A DNA stretch of 64,000 nt from Blumeriella jaapii (taxonomy: Eukaryota; Ascomycota; Leotiomycetes; Helotiales; Drepanopezizaceae): NCBI GenBank assembly GCA_009599575.1, contig VWND01000073.1, forward strand, positions 496,001 through 560,000, in the 5' to 3' direction. The position numbers were made by a program, and so were the translations under genes. Below, piece after piece: positions 34,253 to 46,375 of this stretch (its first letter is position 1; each line of letters starts with the position of its first letter). The notes below the pieces were generated by a model. It saw nothing but the letters and a program-made list of their open reading frames with translations. It ran no database searches and was not told the origin of the DNA.

Positions 34253-36071
34253 ATGTCAACATCGGCGGATCTCAAGATTGACGGCAACGGGCATACGGAT
34301 CATGGGCAGATACTGCGACCGAGGGCCGTTAAACCGGGCAATCCAGCCGTCTCCAAGACCACGGGTCAAGAGCGACTTTTGCAACCCACGAGAGTAGCGG
34401 ACGGCCTTCAAAATAGCATCCCATCTGCACAAACTAGGTAGATACTGCCCTCGTCCGGACGGAGTTCGATGTCTAACGTGCCACAGCGGACGATCGACAC
34501 CCGTTCCTGCAGATGCCCCTCCGTCTGTGCAGTCGATATCCTCTGCACGCAAGCAACTGCGAGCTCAACGCCGCCGACTCTTTCCCACCATAGACTATGC
34601 TTCTCGAGTGTCCCATTTCGATCCGAACAGCGACTATAAAGATTTCAAGGGCTTCTACGTACTTTTCTGGATAGCGCTCTCGATCATGGCGACGACGACT
34701 ATGCTGCGGAACATCAAAAACACAGGCTACCCCTTGAGAGTCCAGATTTGGGGGCTGTTTACTGTGAAGGTTTGGGAGCTTGCATTAGCCGACGGGCTAA
34801 TGGTCCTAACTACAGCTGTGAGCTTGCCTTTACACCGGCTATTCAGAAGCCGAACTGGGCAGCGTCTGGGGCTCAGGTGGCGAGGAGGAGGGATGGCTCT
34901 TCAGAGCATTTTTCAGGCAATCTGGTTTACTTTCTGGGTCAGGTGAGCACCGAAAAGAAGCACCAATCTTGTGCCAACTAACAACCGCGCAGCGTGCCTT
35001 TCATTCGCGAATGGACGTGGACTGCGCAAGTCTCCTTGACACTCCACACATTTGTTCTTCTCATGAAGATGCATTCGTATGCGTTCTACAATGGCCATTT
35101 GTGCGAGACCGAGAAGAGGCTGCAAGCTCTCGATGAGCCTACCACAGCTTCGAAAGCGCCAGCCTATCAATACCCTAGCGCGGGACATACACCGTCCGCT
35201 GAAGAAAGGTTACAGCAAGACGCAGACCAAAAATCTGAACTTGCCTGTCTGCGTGAAGATCTTGCCTTCGAACTTACTTCACCTCTTGGATCAGTCACTT
35301 ATCCCAAGAATTTGACCTGGGCAAACTATGCCGACTTCATTTGTTGCCCTACTCTCTGCTATGAGTTGGAATACCCTCGCACAGATGGTATTGTATGGTC
35401 AGAACTAGGATACAAAGTTTTGGCCGTCTTTGGTGTAATTTTCTTTTTGACTGTTACTTCCGAAGAGTTCATTCTCCCCGTCATGACCGAGTCGGCTCTT
35501 CGTCTCGAGTCCGTCACTTCATTCTCCGAAACTGCATTGATTCTTTCCGAGTCAATCTCAAATCTTCTTTTCCCTTTCATGGTCACCTTTTTACTGGTGT
35601 TCCTCGTAATATTTGAGTATGTCCTCGGGGCATGCGCAGAAATAACCTGTGAGTCTTGCTCGCCACGATCTAAATATTGCCATGCTGACTGCGTCAGGCT
35701 TTGCCGACAGGCAATTCTACTCAGACTGGTGGAACTCCACCGATTGGCTGGAATTTAGTCGCGAGTGGAATATCCCAGTACACCACTTCTTCCGTCGTCA
35801 CGTTTACAGCGCCTCTCGTCCTCACATCGGTCGGCCTATGGCTACTCTCATCACTTTCCTTATCAGCTCCATCGGTCACGAGATCGTCATGGCGTGTATC
35901 ACGAAGAAGATACGTGGTTACGGGTTCCTGGCTCAGATGAGCCAACTTCCAATCGTCATGATCCAACGGACAAAGTGGGTCAAGGGCAAGCACATTCTGA
36001 ACAATGTTTGCTTCTGGTGCTCTATGATCCTAGGTTTGAGCATGATTTGCTCTTTGTATGTCCTCATTTAG
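34253..36071 (+). CDS. Sterol O-acyltransferase (ARE/SOAT, MBOAT family)
   Basis: Four exons give 556 residues: 34253-34437, 34487-34942, 34993-35648, 35698-36071; introns are 49, 50 and 49 nt. The enzyme esterifies sterols with acyl-CoA in the ER for storage in lipid droplets. A hydrophilic N terminus (about 1-110) is followed by multiple membrane segments, for example GFYVLFWIALSIMATTTML and LAVFGVIFFLTV. The SOAT signature FYSDWWNSTDWLEFSREWN is completed across intron 3 (TCFADRQFYSDWWN). The catalytic His is in LISSIGHEIVMACITKKI. Length is close to yeast Are1/Are2 (about 610-640), slightly short. Other MBOAT acyltransferases (DGAT1) share the fold, but FYxDWWN with the YPRT loop favours the sterol branch. 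Confidence 0.92.
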
Positions 36072-36432
36072 ACTTTGTACATGTAGCTGCGTGGAGTTTA
36101 TTTACGTCTTCTTAGATACCCGAGATGCGGGGTGTGCTGGAGTGGAAATTCGAATTGTGTATATCAACGTATCAACCTGTCCGCAATGTGACGCCCAAAC
36201 GCTTTCTCCTGAATCTACCAAGACTTAATAGATGAGCGTTCGGGAAATGCAGCATAGCAGGTAGTCGTAACCAACGACAACGAAGGCAGCACTCTAGCCA
36301 TAACTGGGCCTCTGCCAAGATTGTATACATCAGAGGAGCCTTCCACTACACTTTCGCAGTTTCTCATCACGAAAATAGCTCATGCCCCTCCCCCGTCGCC
36401 CCCGAAGCCTTTGTCCACAGGTATTCCCTCCC
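36072..36432. other. Intergenic stretch
   Basis: 3' flank of the acyltransferase converging on the possible small gene at 36433. Nothing distinctive was seen. Confidence 0.45.
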
Positions 36433-36698
36433 CTAAGCCCCGGTATTGTCCATAGCTCCCACTGTTCCCTCGTTCCGACCGGTATCTGCTCCCGGTTGAG
36501 GGTTCCCGTCGTTGGCGCCAAAGAGAGACAGCATGCTAGATATCTCAGGCTTCGGATTCACCTAGCGGTGCTCCGGTCGTCAGGCAGCGGTTCTCGATAC
36601 CGGACTAGATGTCTAGCTGGGGAGCTTGAGTCGTTGAGGGAGAGAGACGAGGAGAGGATTCGAAGAAGAGGTGCGGCAGGCAATGGCGCGGAAGACAT
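36433..36698 (-). CDS. Possible small protein gene (73 residues), unknown
   Basis: Tentative two-exon model: 36606-36698 (ATG at 36698) and 36433-36561, intron 44 nt with weak donor GTCCGG, a CTGAC branch site and acceptor CGCTAG. The protein would start MSSAPLPAAPLLRILSSSLS and end SMLSLFGANDGNPQPGADTG then RNEGTVGAMDNTGA. The second exon has a protein-like composition and a clean TAG, and the frame closes exactly. I do not recognise the family. A longer minus-strand frame to 36915 overlaps and could supply a different start. Confidence 0.35.
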
Positions 36699-37364
36699 CG
36701 CGCTCCCGCTTGGAGCAAGTTCGAGGTGCTGAGGGTGGGTTGGCGGTTCTTGTGACTCGAACCTGTCGGAGTGGGAAGCGGGTTCGATACGTAGATGCTG
36801 AGTGCAGTGGGCTTCTGAGAAGCGGGAGATGCGCACTGCTGGGGGCCATCGCCGAGAGAGTGGTGTGGATTTTGGGAAAGTGTGTGGCTGGGCTACGGAG
36901 GAGTGTAGATATCACCGTCTCATACCTGGTTCACTCGCGAGAAGCCGGTCACTGTTTCCTCGTCGGGGACTACTGTAAATGTCAAGCATTACCGGCACGA
37001 GTGTTGACACTAGGGAACCTCTGCTCGTATAAGAGGGAGGGGGAGATCGTAGTAGAAAAGAACGAGCCTCAATGTTGAACGAAGTATGGTTCAACTCACT
37101 CCGGAGTCGTATGCACTGCTCGCGCGTGGGCACCGTGTGGATATGAAGTGCTTGTAATGTGAGGTCTTATTAGGAGACCGGGTATCTCTACATTAACGCC
37201 AACGTGTGTATGTCTATCTGCCAATCCTAATGGTAAAGCTCCATCAGATGCAAATTGCAGAGACCAATATGCCACCGAGTCGAGCACCGTCCGAAGTCAA
37301 CCAAAGCTATCCAAGGAACAACCTTAGCAGTGCCAAATTGCGCCCTGTGCCTGTGTGACTCCCT
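36699..37364. other. Intergenic stretch
   Basis: No supported gene. GC-rich at its left end, where minus-strand frames to 36915 could extend the small gene upstream. Confidence 0.4.
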
Positions 37365-39261
37365 CTACTTTTTGGCAGGAAAAATAGATTTCCGAACAGC
37401 AGGCTTGGGGGCAGACTTGGGGACAGCCGTCTTGGAGGCACCCGACTGAGAAGAAGAACCGACCTTAGAAGCAACCTGCTTCGCCTCCTTGGTCTTCTTG
37501 GGCTTCTTCAGTCCCCAGTAACCAGACTCTGGGAGACAGTTAGTTGCTATCGCATGTCATAGGTATGGAAAGAGGTCGGGGATTACGAACCGAACGGGTT
37601 TTTGGGGCGTCCAATCCAAGCATCGTAGATGTTCTTGTCGATCCAAGGGCTGGGAACAGCCTCGGAGCACAGGAATAAGATGGGCACATGGAGATCCTCA
37701 AACTTGAGGCGGTTGTTCTTGACGAGCTCGATGGCTTCGGCCTCGTTTCCGATCAACTCGCCGACGCCCATCCACGCAGACATTGGCTCACCCTAAGGAC
37801 ACGGGCGTCAGTTTTCACACTCTCGGGAAGCGGGATGATAAGATGTATTGCAAAGGTCGAGGGAACAACCATAAGAACGTACCTTAGTTACCAGCGGGGC
37901 GTACCAGTCGGAAACTTCGTAGTCTTCATGTCTCTCGTGCAACTGGAGCCCAGCGACCTCGACGAACTTCAAGCCATGCTTTACGGCCTTGGCCTCGAGA
38001 CCTCTGCGTACGAAGTTCGGGACGCGCCACATGTATCCCCACAGACCGCCGCTAATCTTGTCAGGAGCAGGCTGAGTACGGACTGCCTTGACGAACGCAT
38101 CCGCGTTGAGGGTGTACGTGTAGTCGGGAGTGTAGCAAATGCCGAGTTCTTCGAGTTTGCAGCCTGGGAACCTCTTTTTCATGTAACTCTCGGGGACCTC
38201 CTTGCCGTACGCAAAGTAGTATGTTGTAAGTTCGGTGCGGTCTTTGATCTCTGCGATGGTGAGGACGACAGCAGGAGGTGATGGTGTCTCTGAGTTCCCA
38301 TAGAAGTGGCGGGGAGGAGATCTAGGAGCGGCGAGTTTCTTGCGCAATGCATTTCGTGGACCCTCAAAGCTTTGCCCGACGTCGTCATCGCCGCCGCGAG
38401 ATGGCATGTAATTTCCTTTGGCATGGTAGATAGTCTGATCGGGTAGCACGCATAGATGGTCGTAGGCGAGCTAGAATCTCGTTAGACACTTATCCATATA
38501 GAAACATGGATTTCTGAGAGGCTTCACAGGGGACTGTCACTACTATGATGGCTTTGGCATGTTCGGGGACTGTTGGTGGTGGCGGGTTTGCTTACCTCTG
38601 GCTCCTTCCATGGAGCTAAAGATGAGGCCTTAGGCTTCTGGGGCGACTTCTCGGCACCTGTGGATGAATCGGAGGAGATTGAGATTGGTCTCTTCTTCGA
38701 ACCCTTCTTAGAGGCTCTCTTTGTTGGACCAGACGAGACGGGGGCCTTGGGCTTCTTGCGCGACTTCTCGGTACCTGTGAATGAATCGGACGAGGTTGAG
38801 ATCGGTCTCTTCTCCGGAGCCTTCTCAGGGATTCTCTCTGTTGAACCAGACGAGACCGACCCGTTGGAGGAAGACTGGTCAGAAGTTTCCATTTTGCCTA
38901 CTGTAGCTAGCTTTTGGTGGTCGACGACTCTAATGATGATTTTCTTGGTTGGGACCGGCGAAGTGTCTTTGACCTCAGCAGGGAGCTTTTTGCCGATCTT
39001 TTTTGGTGACTCACCTGCCTTAGTAGCGTTGTCGGTTTCCAATTCGTTGAAGGGGGCGACCTTTGGGGTTGTTCTGATGTTGCGAGAGGACTTGCGGGTG
39101 GGAATTGGGGTTGAAGACAGGGCTCCCTCGGGACCTGTTGGTGGGCCGGTGAGAGATGGAGAAGTCTTCAAGGCGGAAGCAGGAAAGGCCTTAGAGCTAG
39201 GTGGATCTGCAGCCTTGCCTGGAGGTGCGACCTGTTTCGACAGAGGCTTGGGGGGCACCAT
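37365..39261 (-). CDS. Conserved-looking fungal protein of unknown function, basic and Ser/Lys-rich
   Basis: Four exons give 539 residues: 38596-39261 (ATG at 39261), 37883-38470, 37591-37792, 37365-37528; introns are 125, 90 and 62 nt. The third intron has an unusual GTTCGT donor, but only this choice joins NPFESGYWGLKKPKK in frame. Residues 1-220 are low complexity with Lys/Ser/Pro and hold two diverged copies of a unit of about 38 residues (SGSTERIPEKAPEKRPIS... and SGPTKRASKKGSKKRPIS...). The middle and C-terminal part (about 240-490) looks globular: ELTTYYFAYGKEVPESYMKK, KISGGLWGYMWRVPNFVRRG, SAWMGVGELIGNEAEAIELV, PSPWIDKNIYDAWIGRPKN. A second basic tail ends KSIFPAKK. Nuclear or nucleic-acid association is a guess from composition. 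No known domain recognised. Confidence 0.75.
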
Positions 39262-42200
39262 TGTGTAGACCCGAAGAGCAAGATCGTATTGTATTCTATC
39301 GAAAGCGCTTCGAAACCAGGTTGGTTGTAGAGTGGTAACAGACGTTGACTGAGGCTTCGTATTGCTTGATCTACTGGCACAGGAGACTCTGTAAAGGCGG
39401 GAATCAGCTAGTGCTATTACGATGATGACAAGCTTACTAGGAAGAAGGCAGGAAGACGCCAGCGATTGATCAAGTTGACTGTCCGAAAAGCGAGTTCGGA
39501 GGTGTCGTCGGCGTGTAACGGCAAGCAACAGAAGGGTGTTGTTGGTCGAAGTTTTTCGAGAGAGAGAAACGAAGTAGGGTTGTGATCGAGAGTTCGGCTT
39601 TGTAGAGCAAGAAGGCCAAATGAGTATGGCTAGCGTCAAATATTAAGCGAAAACCAACAAAACGTGATCAAAATATTGTAGAATTGCATCATCTGTTCCT
39701 GCAAAAACTGCCAAGTTCAGCTTTCTGACTAGTTGATAAACGTGTCAATGACTCCTGGGATGCTATCGTGCAATAAATAACGGGCAACGGTCTTAGAATG
39801 ATAATATAGCAACGACGTCAAGAGGCAGCCATTTTCACACTGTCACCTTTCAACCTCACTTTGTCAAAAAACACCGGAGAATAAAACATACATACTACTA
39901 AATTGGTGACTGTCCTACCTATCATCCTAACCCGATTCCACCCATCATATTATCCTGATGTTTGAGGCCGAGCGGGTCACCTCAAGTAGGGATTCGGAGA
40001 CGAAGACGAAGATGAACATGGGTCGCAAGGGCTCCTCTATTATGAACCGTCTTACAATCACCAAAATTGTCCTCGTATACTCCTCCTAGGTCTCAAGAAT
40101 CTTCTGTAGAGTAGAAGTGGATGTGTCACAAGCCTTTGTGGTCGAGTGATCATCCGACAATTGAACAACTATCGAGCTTTTCATGCGATATTTTTATTTG
40201 CTCGTGGGATTAGTTCAGCGTGAAATATGCCTTTAGGAATATCACATGAAAGACTACTCTCAGTTACGCATAGAATGTTGCTAAATGTGGTTTGGTACGG
40301 TAAATAAGGTCATGGTGGTAACAATTTTGTAGCCATGACATAATGTAGACCGTTTAATTCGAGCGCTGTAATTCAAGTCCATACCACATCACCGAAATAC
40401 ATTTCCATGATAGATGGTACTCATAGGGGCTCATATCTAGTCATATAATGAAAATAAGAGCTTTCTGAATTCTGCTTTCTGTAGCATTTTAATCCCAGCT
40501 TCCAATCGGTCACCTCAAAGTCTTCGCACCGACTCCGTGCCCTTGTCGCTTCAAACTCGAGCATCGCAAATCATAATTCTTGTAATCCGATTACGACTTT
40601 CTGGAGTGATGCAAGACTCTATGTTATTGTTGGGCAGTAAAGTGAAGTGGGGGGTGCCTAGAATAAGCGAGGAAGCTAGGTACCTGGTACTTTCCGCAAC
40701 GGTGATACCAAATCAACCTCGATGGTCAAGATGTGCACAATATCACGCTCTCCGAGCCAAAAAAGGAGGCTCGGATCGGGGACGTGGTTTTCCGTAGGCC
40801 TCATAGGCTGTGTTCAGCACTCACGAACGACGACTGCAACCAAAGCATGTCGCTTCTAAATTTGGTATGACTATCACAATCCTTGCAACTGCCCGGATGT
40901 ATCTCTTTACTTCCGAGGGCGTTGTGCTCCTCGCAAAGCATTACGGTGTATAAAGTATCGAGGCGAATAGTAACCCCGCCCCCTCTCCTATCATTTGCTC
41001 GGGCTCCTTTTCCGCAATAGTATTCCTGATGAATTTGCCGCCTTGAAAGCTTTCTGTGATAGTGCCTGTGTCTTTGCATTTTATGGCCATTGATAAAACT
41101 ACAGAATTGGGCAAGTCCGCGCTTGGAAGCCGACAACCCAAGGCTTCGAAGAAGGCATTTGGGGATATGACCCGGGGTCTATGTGACTTCTAAGTGTTGA
41201 GGAAAGGGCATTCATCTGAAAAAAGCTTCGACATGTCACTCGCAAAGAAGATTTAACCGGAAATGAGGTCGTTGATAAACCCTAGGTACCTACGTGCCTC
41301 AGAAAATCAAAAAAATTAGACAGATTTATAGGTTGACAAAACCCAGATGGACGAGTCCAGTAACGGTAAGAACCAGGCTCCGTGTCATCCCAAAACGTAA
41401 CCAAGCTTGTGTTTTGAGCAAATCAAGAGGATTTCTGTCTTTAACAACTCCTCACCCAGCTTGCCGTCACCATTGCCTTGTGTAAATTTTGTGAAAATAG
41501 AAAGAGGTTTGAGGCTGAAATGTTGAACATCCGAAGCCATCTAACCGGTACTTTGCCACGGCCTACGCTGATTTTTGACAGGACATGTGATTCTTGTCGG
41601 TCGGTCTCTTCGACTCCTTCGACGCGGGAAGCCATTCACATTGAATACGATGGATACTTCAGGTAAGAGATGGCAATGCTCGCCTTGTCCCCATATCGGT
41701 AGTTGTCAAGCTCAAGTCACAGTACAGTACTTACTGTAGGAGAAAAAGCCGCGCAGGTGCTAGCGAGCAGTACAGGACCAAAGTAAATATACAACCAAGC
41801 GGTCCAACGAGAGAGCTGCCCACACACCCCCAGCAGCGGAAGCCCTGATGGAGGCGTCCAGGTTTGTAAATGCCGGCCGAAAGAGTCGCTGGATGCGTCG
41901 GTATGCATGGTAGAGTGTGCCCGACGGCTCAGGAGGAGGCTCTTCCTTGCGGGGATGTCAGATATGCTCATCCACCGAGTGAGGTGTTCTCTTTGCGTCC
42001 CATCTTTCCTTCGAAGAATAAACCCACCTCCCGATGCCGACGAAGTCGAATGATTCTGAAGCCCTAGGAGTGGGAGCGCTGCAGCCAGATGCAGCATTAC
42101 AAGTGCTTGTTTGTGATGAATGAGGGTGAGATCGACGATGTACTGGAATAACCATAACTTAACTTCGTCGCTTCTGATGTGTGTGCGTGGTAATAGGTAG

Positions 42201-43582
42201 CCATGAGAAGTTTCTCTGTTCATAGGAGATAATGTCCTATGGTTGACGTATAGAAGGCACAGCATAACAGCATAGCAGGAGGATGTGGGCATGAAAGTGG
42301 ATGTGCGACAGGTTTTAGGTTCGAGACCCCAAAAGGACCGGTAAAGAAAGACGGTGAAAGTTGCTTTCGCTTTTTTTCTTCTGCCTGAAAATCCCAATTC
42401 GCGTGATCCTGGCTCTTCCTTGTTGACGATCATCGTGTCGACTCGTGCAAGTTCTAAGGCCATCAATAATTGGCTGAAGGGACGAGAAACTTTGCCCGTG
42501 GCGGCCGTCAAGCCAAGTGGTCTATGAAAGTAAACAACCACGGAACTGTACAGTACAGCACTGTACAGGAAAGTAGGTGTGCCAATTACTTCTCTACCCT
42601 CCTTACCGCCCTATTTCCGTGCCTCCACCTCAGGTCCTGTAAGACCACTTAAATCTCCATCACTATGAGACTGCCAAGCAGGGGGATACTTACTCGCGAG
42701 TGGTGACACGAGATACTGTACTGTACGCGAGACCAGGACAAGACACATGCATACATGCTTCTTCTTCCGATACAGTACCTCAAAACCGAATAGTGCCACG
42801 CCATGTGATTTGACCCCGACTCCAGCATACACAAACATCGCTCTCCTATCGGGGGATATCTGCAGGCCAGGGCTCGGATGCACGACAGTGTTGTGGCTGC
42901 ATGATATCGTGATTACACCAAACAAGTACACTCACAGGACTGTACATACAGTACTGTACTGTAGAATGAAGCTGTACTCTCTGTACGGTACAGGACTGAC
43001 TGGACTGTAGATTCCCAGTGCTGGGCTCTGCCCTGGTGCTGTTTCTTGGCCGTCCGTGAAAGTATCAATGCAAATCACATCCTTAACCTCTCACCCGCCG
43101 GAACGTACAGGTATGTACAGGAGGTACCTGCCTACCTGTCTACACGATACATGCTGGACTTCGTTTATACTTCCACACTTCCATACTTCCATACAACCTT
43201 TTGCCCTAAGTCGTGAAGTAAACAACTATCCTCGTTAAACTAGTCCTACCGACAGGCCGATCAAAACACAGCCGCGGCTCGTCTGTCGTCTACCGTAGCG
43301 CGCAGGCCTTGCAAGCTTCTTCGTCGTCGTCCGTTCCCCTTCCAAAAACATCCAGACTGACAACATCCCCATACCTATCCCCATACCCCCCCCCCCCCCA
43401 ATTCTCCTCCCACCGCTCGACAGCACTCCGCTTCCTCAGTCCGGATGAGGACTTTACGATTCGCACCGACCATCATCACCACCTCGGCCCTCCGGTCTCA
43501 CGAGTAGGAGGATAGCTGTGCTGAGGCTCCATCAGCATCTTCTCCCGCTGACTCGGACGTCTCTCTGGGTCAGCATAGTCGC
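39262..43582. other. 4.3-kb gene-poor stretch, AT-richer at its left end
   Basis: Apart from the upstream flank of the 37365-39261 gene and the 5' region of acrB, nothing codes recognisably. About 39640-40520 is visibly AT-rich. TACTGTAC-type palindromes are dense in the right part: 41721-41735, 42545-42569, 42714-42726, 42771-42779, 42940-43010. A 14-nt C homopolymer lies at 43386-43399, about 185 bp before the acrB start. The open frame at 41717-42541 (minus) has no family resemblance. Confidence 0.5.
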
Positions 43583-46375
43583 ATGCCTCGTGGACCGGCC
43601 ACAAGCAAGCGACAGCCAGGTGCTGCGAACCAAAGAGACACGCGACATGAGGGTGGTCTGGTAGGGCCGGGCAAGAAGGTGTTGAGGAGTAATGGTCATC
43701 TCCACGGCCAGAAGGCCCCCGATAAGAAGGGCACGGCAACACCACCTCTGCCTGGCACCTCTCCGTCATCCTCGAACGGCAATGCTCAGCGCCCGGTGCT
43801 CGGTGACAGCATGACAGAGCACAAGCTCTTAGCGGAAATGTCGAGAAAGACGTCGGTCGATGCCTCTTCGGATTCGGCCTCGGATGTCTACCAAACCGCC
43901 TCTCTCGAGAACCACCGCCAGATCGACGTCAATGCCGCCAAAAATCCCGCCGTCCACTACGATCCCTTGTCCTTTGTCCTCACCGTGCTATGGTCCTGCC
44001 CGCTCTGGGACACTCTCGCCATTCTGATCGTCCTCCTTCAGCTCCCGCCGACATTCCTCTCGATCATCCACCTGCTCTTCGCAACATTGACCTTCGTACC
44101 CCCTTCCACGGCCGCCACTTCTGGACTAAGTTTCACCGATATCCTCCAGGGGACACTGGGCACCCCATCAGTCGGCACCATCTTCCTCATCGACGTGATC
44201 GTTCTCATGGTGTGGCTCTTTTTATGGAGCCCCCTTCAGGATATTGCACTGGACTTGGCACAAACAGTCATTGCTTTGACTCTAGGGGGCGGAACAAGTG
44301 GGAAAGGAGCGGGGATGAAGAATGTGCTGTGGTGCTTCAGCGTCATTGGGGTGTCACATTACTTCCGTGGGAATATGATTCGGCATTCAGGTCTCAGGGC
44401 TTTCATGGCGTCAAATGGACTTCTGGGTTCGCCTGATCCCGATGACCCGTTGGAGTCGCGCTCCACTACTAGGAGCAAGCGGCATGGCTTGATACGCAGC
44501 ATTCTAGCCATACACATTCTTACGCAGGGCGTGGTACGGTACATCCGGGACTGGTATGTCCGGAGGGAAAAACGAGACAATTTAGCATCGCCGGGCGACC
44601 CGGAGGCTGGCAAAGCACTGGATTCCACAAGCGATCTGATAACAACGCCAACAAATCAAGAAAATGACTCTTCTGTTCCGACAGCGGCGGGGACACCAGC
44701 CGCTGCGTTGAAGAAAAAGAAGAGAAAAAGTGCACAAGTTCGCATACGGCAACCTCTCTGGGCTGCTTTAGCTAGCACTAAGATTGTCATGGTCAAGGAA
44801 TACGAAACATCACACACAGCATCAGAGTCCGCAGGCGCGAATGCAACGGGTACAAACAACCTTGGTAATGCGCCTTTCAATTCCGAAGCGGACCGAATCT
44901 GGATTACTTCCGTGGGGCCTGATGAGGTTTCTTTCAGCACCAGCTTTTTCCCAGTCCACAAAATGCCGAATGGCACTGATGGTTTGGACTCGTACGCAAT
45001 TGACAGATCAAAGCCCTTTTATGTGAAGGTCAACCGCACCATCTGGCAGCCGACTCGCATCAACTCTATCAGTGATGAAGAACCAACAGCAGGACGAAGC
45101 ACCAAATGGTACGGAGTCATAGTAGGGCTCGCTCCAACTTCGAACTATCAGTGTGATTTCTACAGCACCTTGAACGACTCTATCATCTTCTCAGCCAGAG
45201 TTCGAACTCTTCAATCGTCGGCTATCGATTCCTCAGTTAGTCTTGCTCCTGGCCCCCAAATCCAAGGTCGTCCCGGCTCTCCCACAACCACTCTCAGGAC
45301 TTCCATTGGGACTCAGCAACTCAAGTTGGCAGAAGAAAAAAAAATTCTCGCGTCAAAACGAAAAGAACAACGAGGAAAGCTCCAGATGCTACGCAGAGAA
45401 ATTGACAAGTTGAGCACGAGCCTACAGACGACGGGTGGCAACGATGACAAACAGAGGCAGAAGATACAGCAGTTCAACCTGAATATGAGACAAGCCGAAG
45501 AAAAGATCCGAGATCTCGAGTCCGAGATTGAAAGACTTCAGGCAGTTCCCACGAACGACACCGCTCGTTATTCATCTGCAAAGGCCGAAATCCAATCTCA
45601 GCGTGACAGGCACAAATTGGCTCGCTCAGACTTCGACTCTGCAAAGCAGGCTGCTGACCGTGAAGTTGAGGACCGAAAAGGCGACCTGGCTTCTCTTCAA
45701 CAAAAGTGTGAAAACAAGCAGAGTCGACTCAACTACCTCAATAGCAAGCACGAAAGCCTGACCGATGCCAATGCGAAAGGCCTGGACGAGGCACAGCGAA
45801 AACAACGTGAGCGCGAGGCCAAGAGGTCGAGGCGGGAAAAGTCGCGTGAACACTATGTTACTCGGGATCTCGCCTTCACCAGTCAGATCTCCGAAGGGAC
45901 TGTGGCTTTAAACTATCTCCTGAATACGATTGCCGGTCTTCAGGAGGAAGTTCAACATATCCAAGGTCTCTCAGGTGGCTTCCAACCGAACTACAATCCC
46001 GGCATGAGCTCGCAAAGTCCTGAACACAGCTTTGTGCCCGATGGAGAAAGTGGTGGCATGAATGCCGGGGCTTCTCCTTGGAATCCAACCTCCAACCCTG
46101 TCTCGTCCGTTTGGGCTTATACTCCCGCCCCCCCGCCCGCTTACTCGCCGCACGCGAATAGAGCAAGAGTTCGAAGTTCCAGTATGTTGAGCAGCATCTC
46201 TCACTTCACGGAGTCGAGCAGTGAAGGCCAAACGAATTCTGTGTATCCCGCAACGGGCACAGTCACTTGGTCTGATGCACGGGAAGAGCACAAAAGCAGC
46301 AGTGCAAGCGCGAATGGCAGCAGGAGCGGATCCGGAAGTGGCGGCAGTGTTGGGGACCCGAAAAGTCCGATGTAA
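43583..46375 (+). CDS. acrB: AcrB-type ubiquitination-network protein (membrane and coiled-coil)
   Basis: Single exon, 930 residues, ATG 43583 to TAA. The N terminus (MPRGPATSKRQPGAANQRDT) is polar. Hydrophobic segments follow at about 135-250, for example WDTLAILIVLLQLPPTFLSI and IFLIDVIVLMVWLFLW. A fibronectin-like middle (DRIWITSVGPDEVSFSTSFF) leads into a long coiled coil at about 590-740 (KLAEEKKILASKRKEQRGKL onward). The tail is Ser/Gly-rich. This layout matches Aspergillus nidulans AcrB, a membrane protein found through acriflavine resistance and linked genetically to the CreB/CreC/CreD ubiquitination system in carbon catabolite control. Assignment is from overall layout and remembered segments, not alignment. 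Length is near that of the Aspergillus protein. Confidence 0.85.
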   Translation: MPRGPATSKRQPGAANQRDTRHEGGLVGPGKKVLRSNGHLHGQKAPDKKGTATPPLPGTSPSSSNGNAQRPVLGDSMTEHKLLAEMSRKTSVDASSDSASDVYQTASLENHRQIDVNAAKNPAVHYDPLSFVLTVLWSCPLWDTLAILIVLLQLPPTFLSIIHLLFATLTFVPPSTAATSGLSFTDILQGTLGTPSVGTIFLIDVIVLMVWLFLWSPLQDIALDLAQTVIALTLGGGTSGKGAGMKNVLWCFSVIGVSHYFRGNMIRHSGLRAFMASNGLLGSPDPDDPLESRSTTRSKRHGLIRSILAIHILTQGVVRYIRDWYVRREKRDNLASPGDPEAGKALDSTSDLITTPTNQENDSSVPTAAGTPAAALKKKKRKSAQVRIRQPLWAALASTKIVMVKEYETSHTASESAGANATGTNNLGNAPFNSEADRIWITSVGPDEVSFSTSFFPVHKMPNGTDGLDSYAIDRSKPFYVKVNRTIWQPTRINSISDEEPTAGRSTKWYGVIVGLAPTSNYQCDFYSTLNDSIIFSARVRTLQSSAIDSSVSLAPGPQIQGRPGSPTTTLRTSIGTQQLKLAEEKKILASKRKEQRGKLQMLRREIDKLSTSLQTTGGNDDKQRQKIQQFNLNMRQAEEKIRDLESEIERLQAVPTNDTARYSSAKAEIQSQRDRHKLARSDFDSAKQAADREVEDRKGDLASLQQKCENKQSRLNYLNSKHESLTDANAKGLDEAQRKQREREAKRSRREKSREHYVTRDLAFTSQISEGTVALNYLLNTIAGLQEEVQHIQGLSGGFQPNYNPGMSSQSPEHSFVPDGESGGMNAGASPWNPTSNPVSSVWAYTPAPPPAYSPHANRARVRSSSMLSSISHFTESSSEGQTNSVYPATGTVTWSDAREEHKSSSASANGSRSGSGSGGSVGDPKSPM

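Noticed and set aside
39262..39639. Upstream extension of the unknown basic protein (another 126 codons open)
   Set aside because: No ATG start and no protein-like sequence; taken as 5' UTR, although a further upstream exon cannot be excluded.
42314..42335. GGTTCGAGACC, resembling a tRNA B box
   Set aside because: No pairing T-stem, no A box and no acceptor stem at tRNA spacing.
41717..42541. 274-residue minus-strand open frame in the 39-43 kb gap
   Set aside because: No motif, no splice partner, overlaps palindromic repeats; treated as chance.
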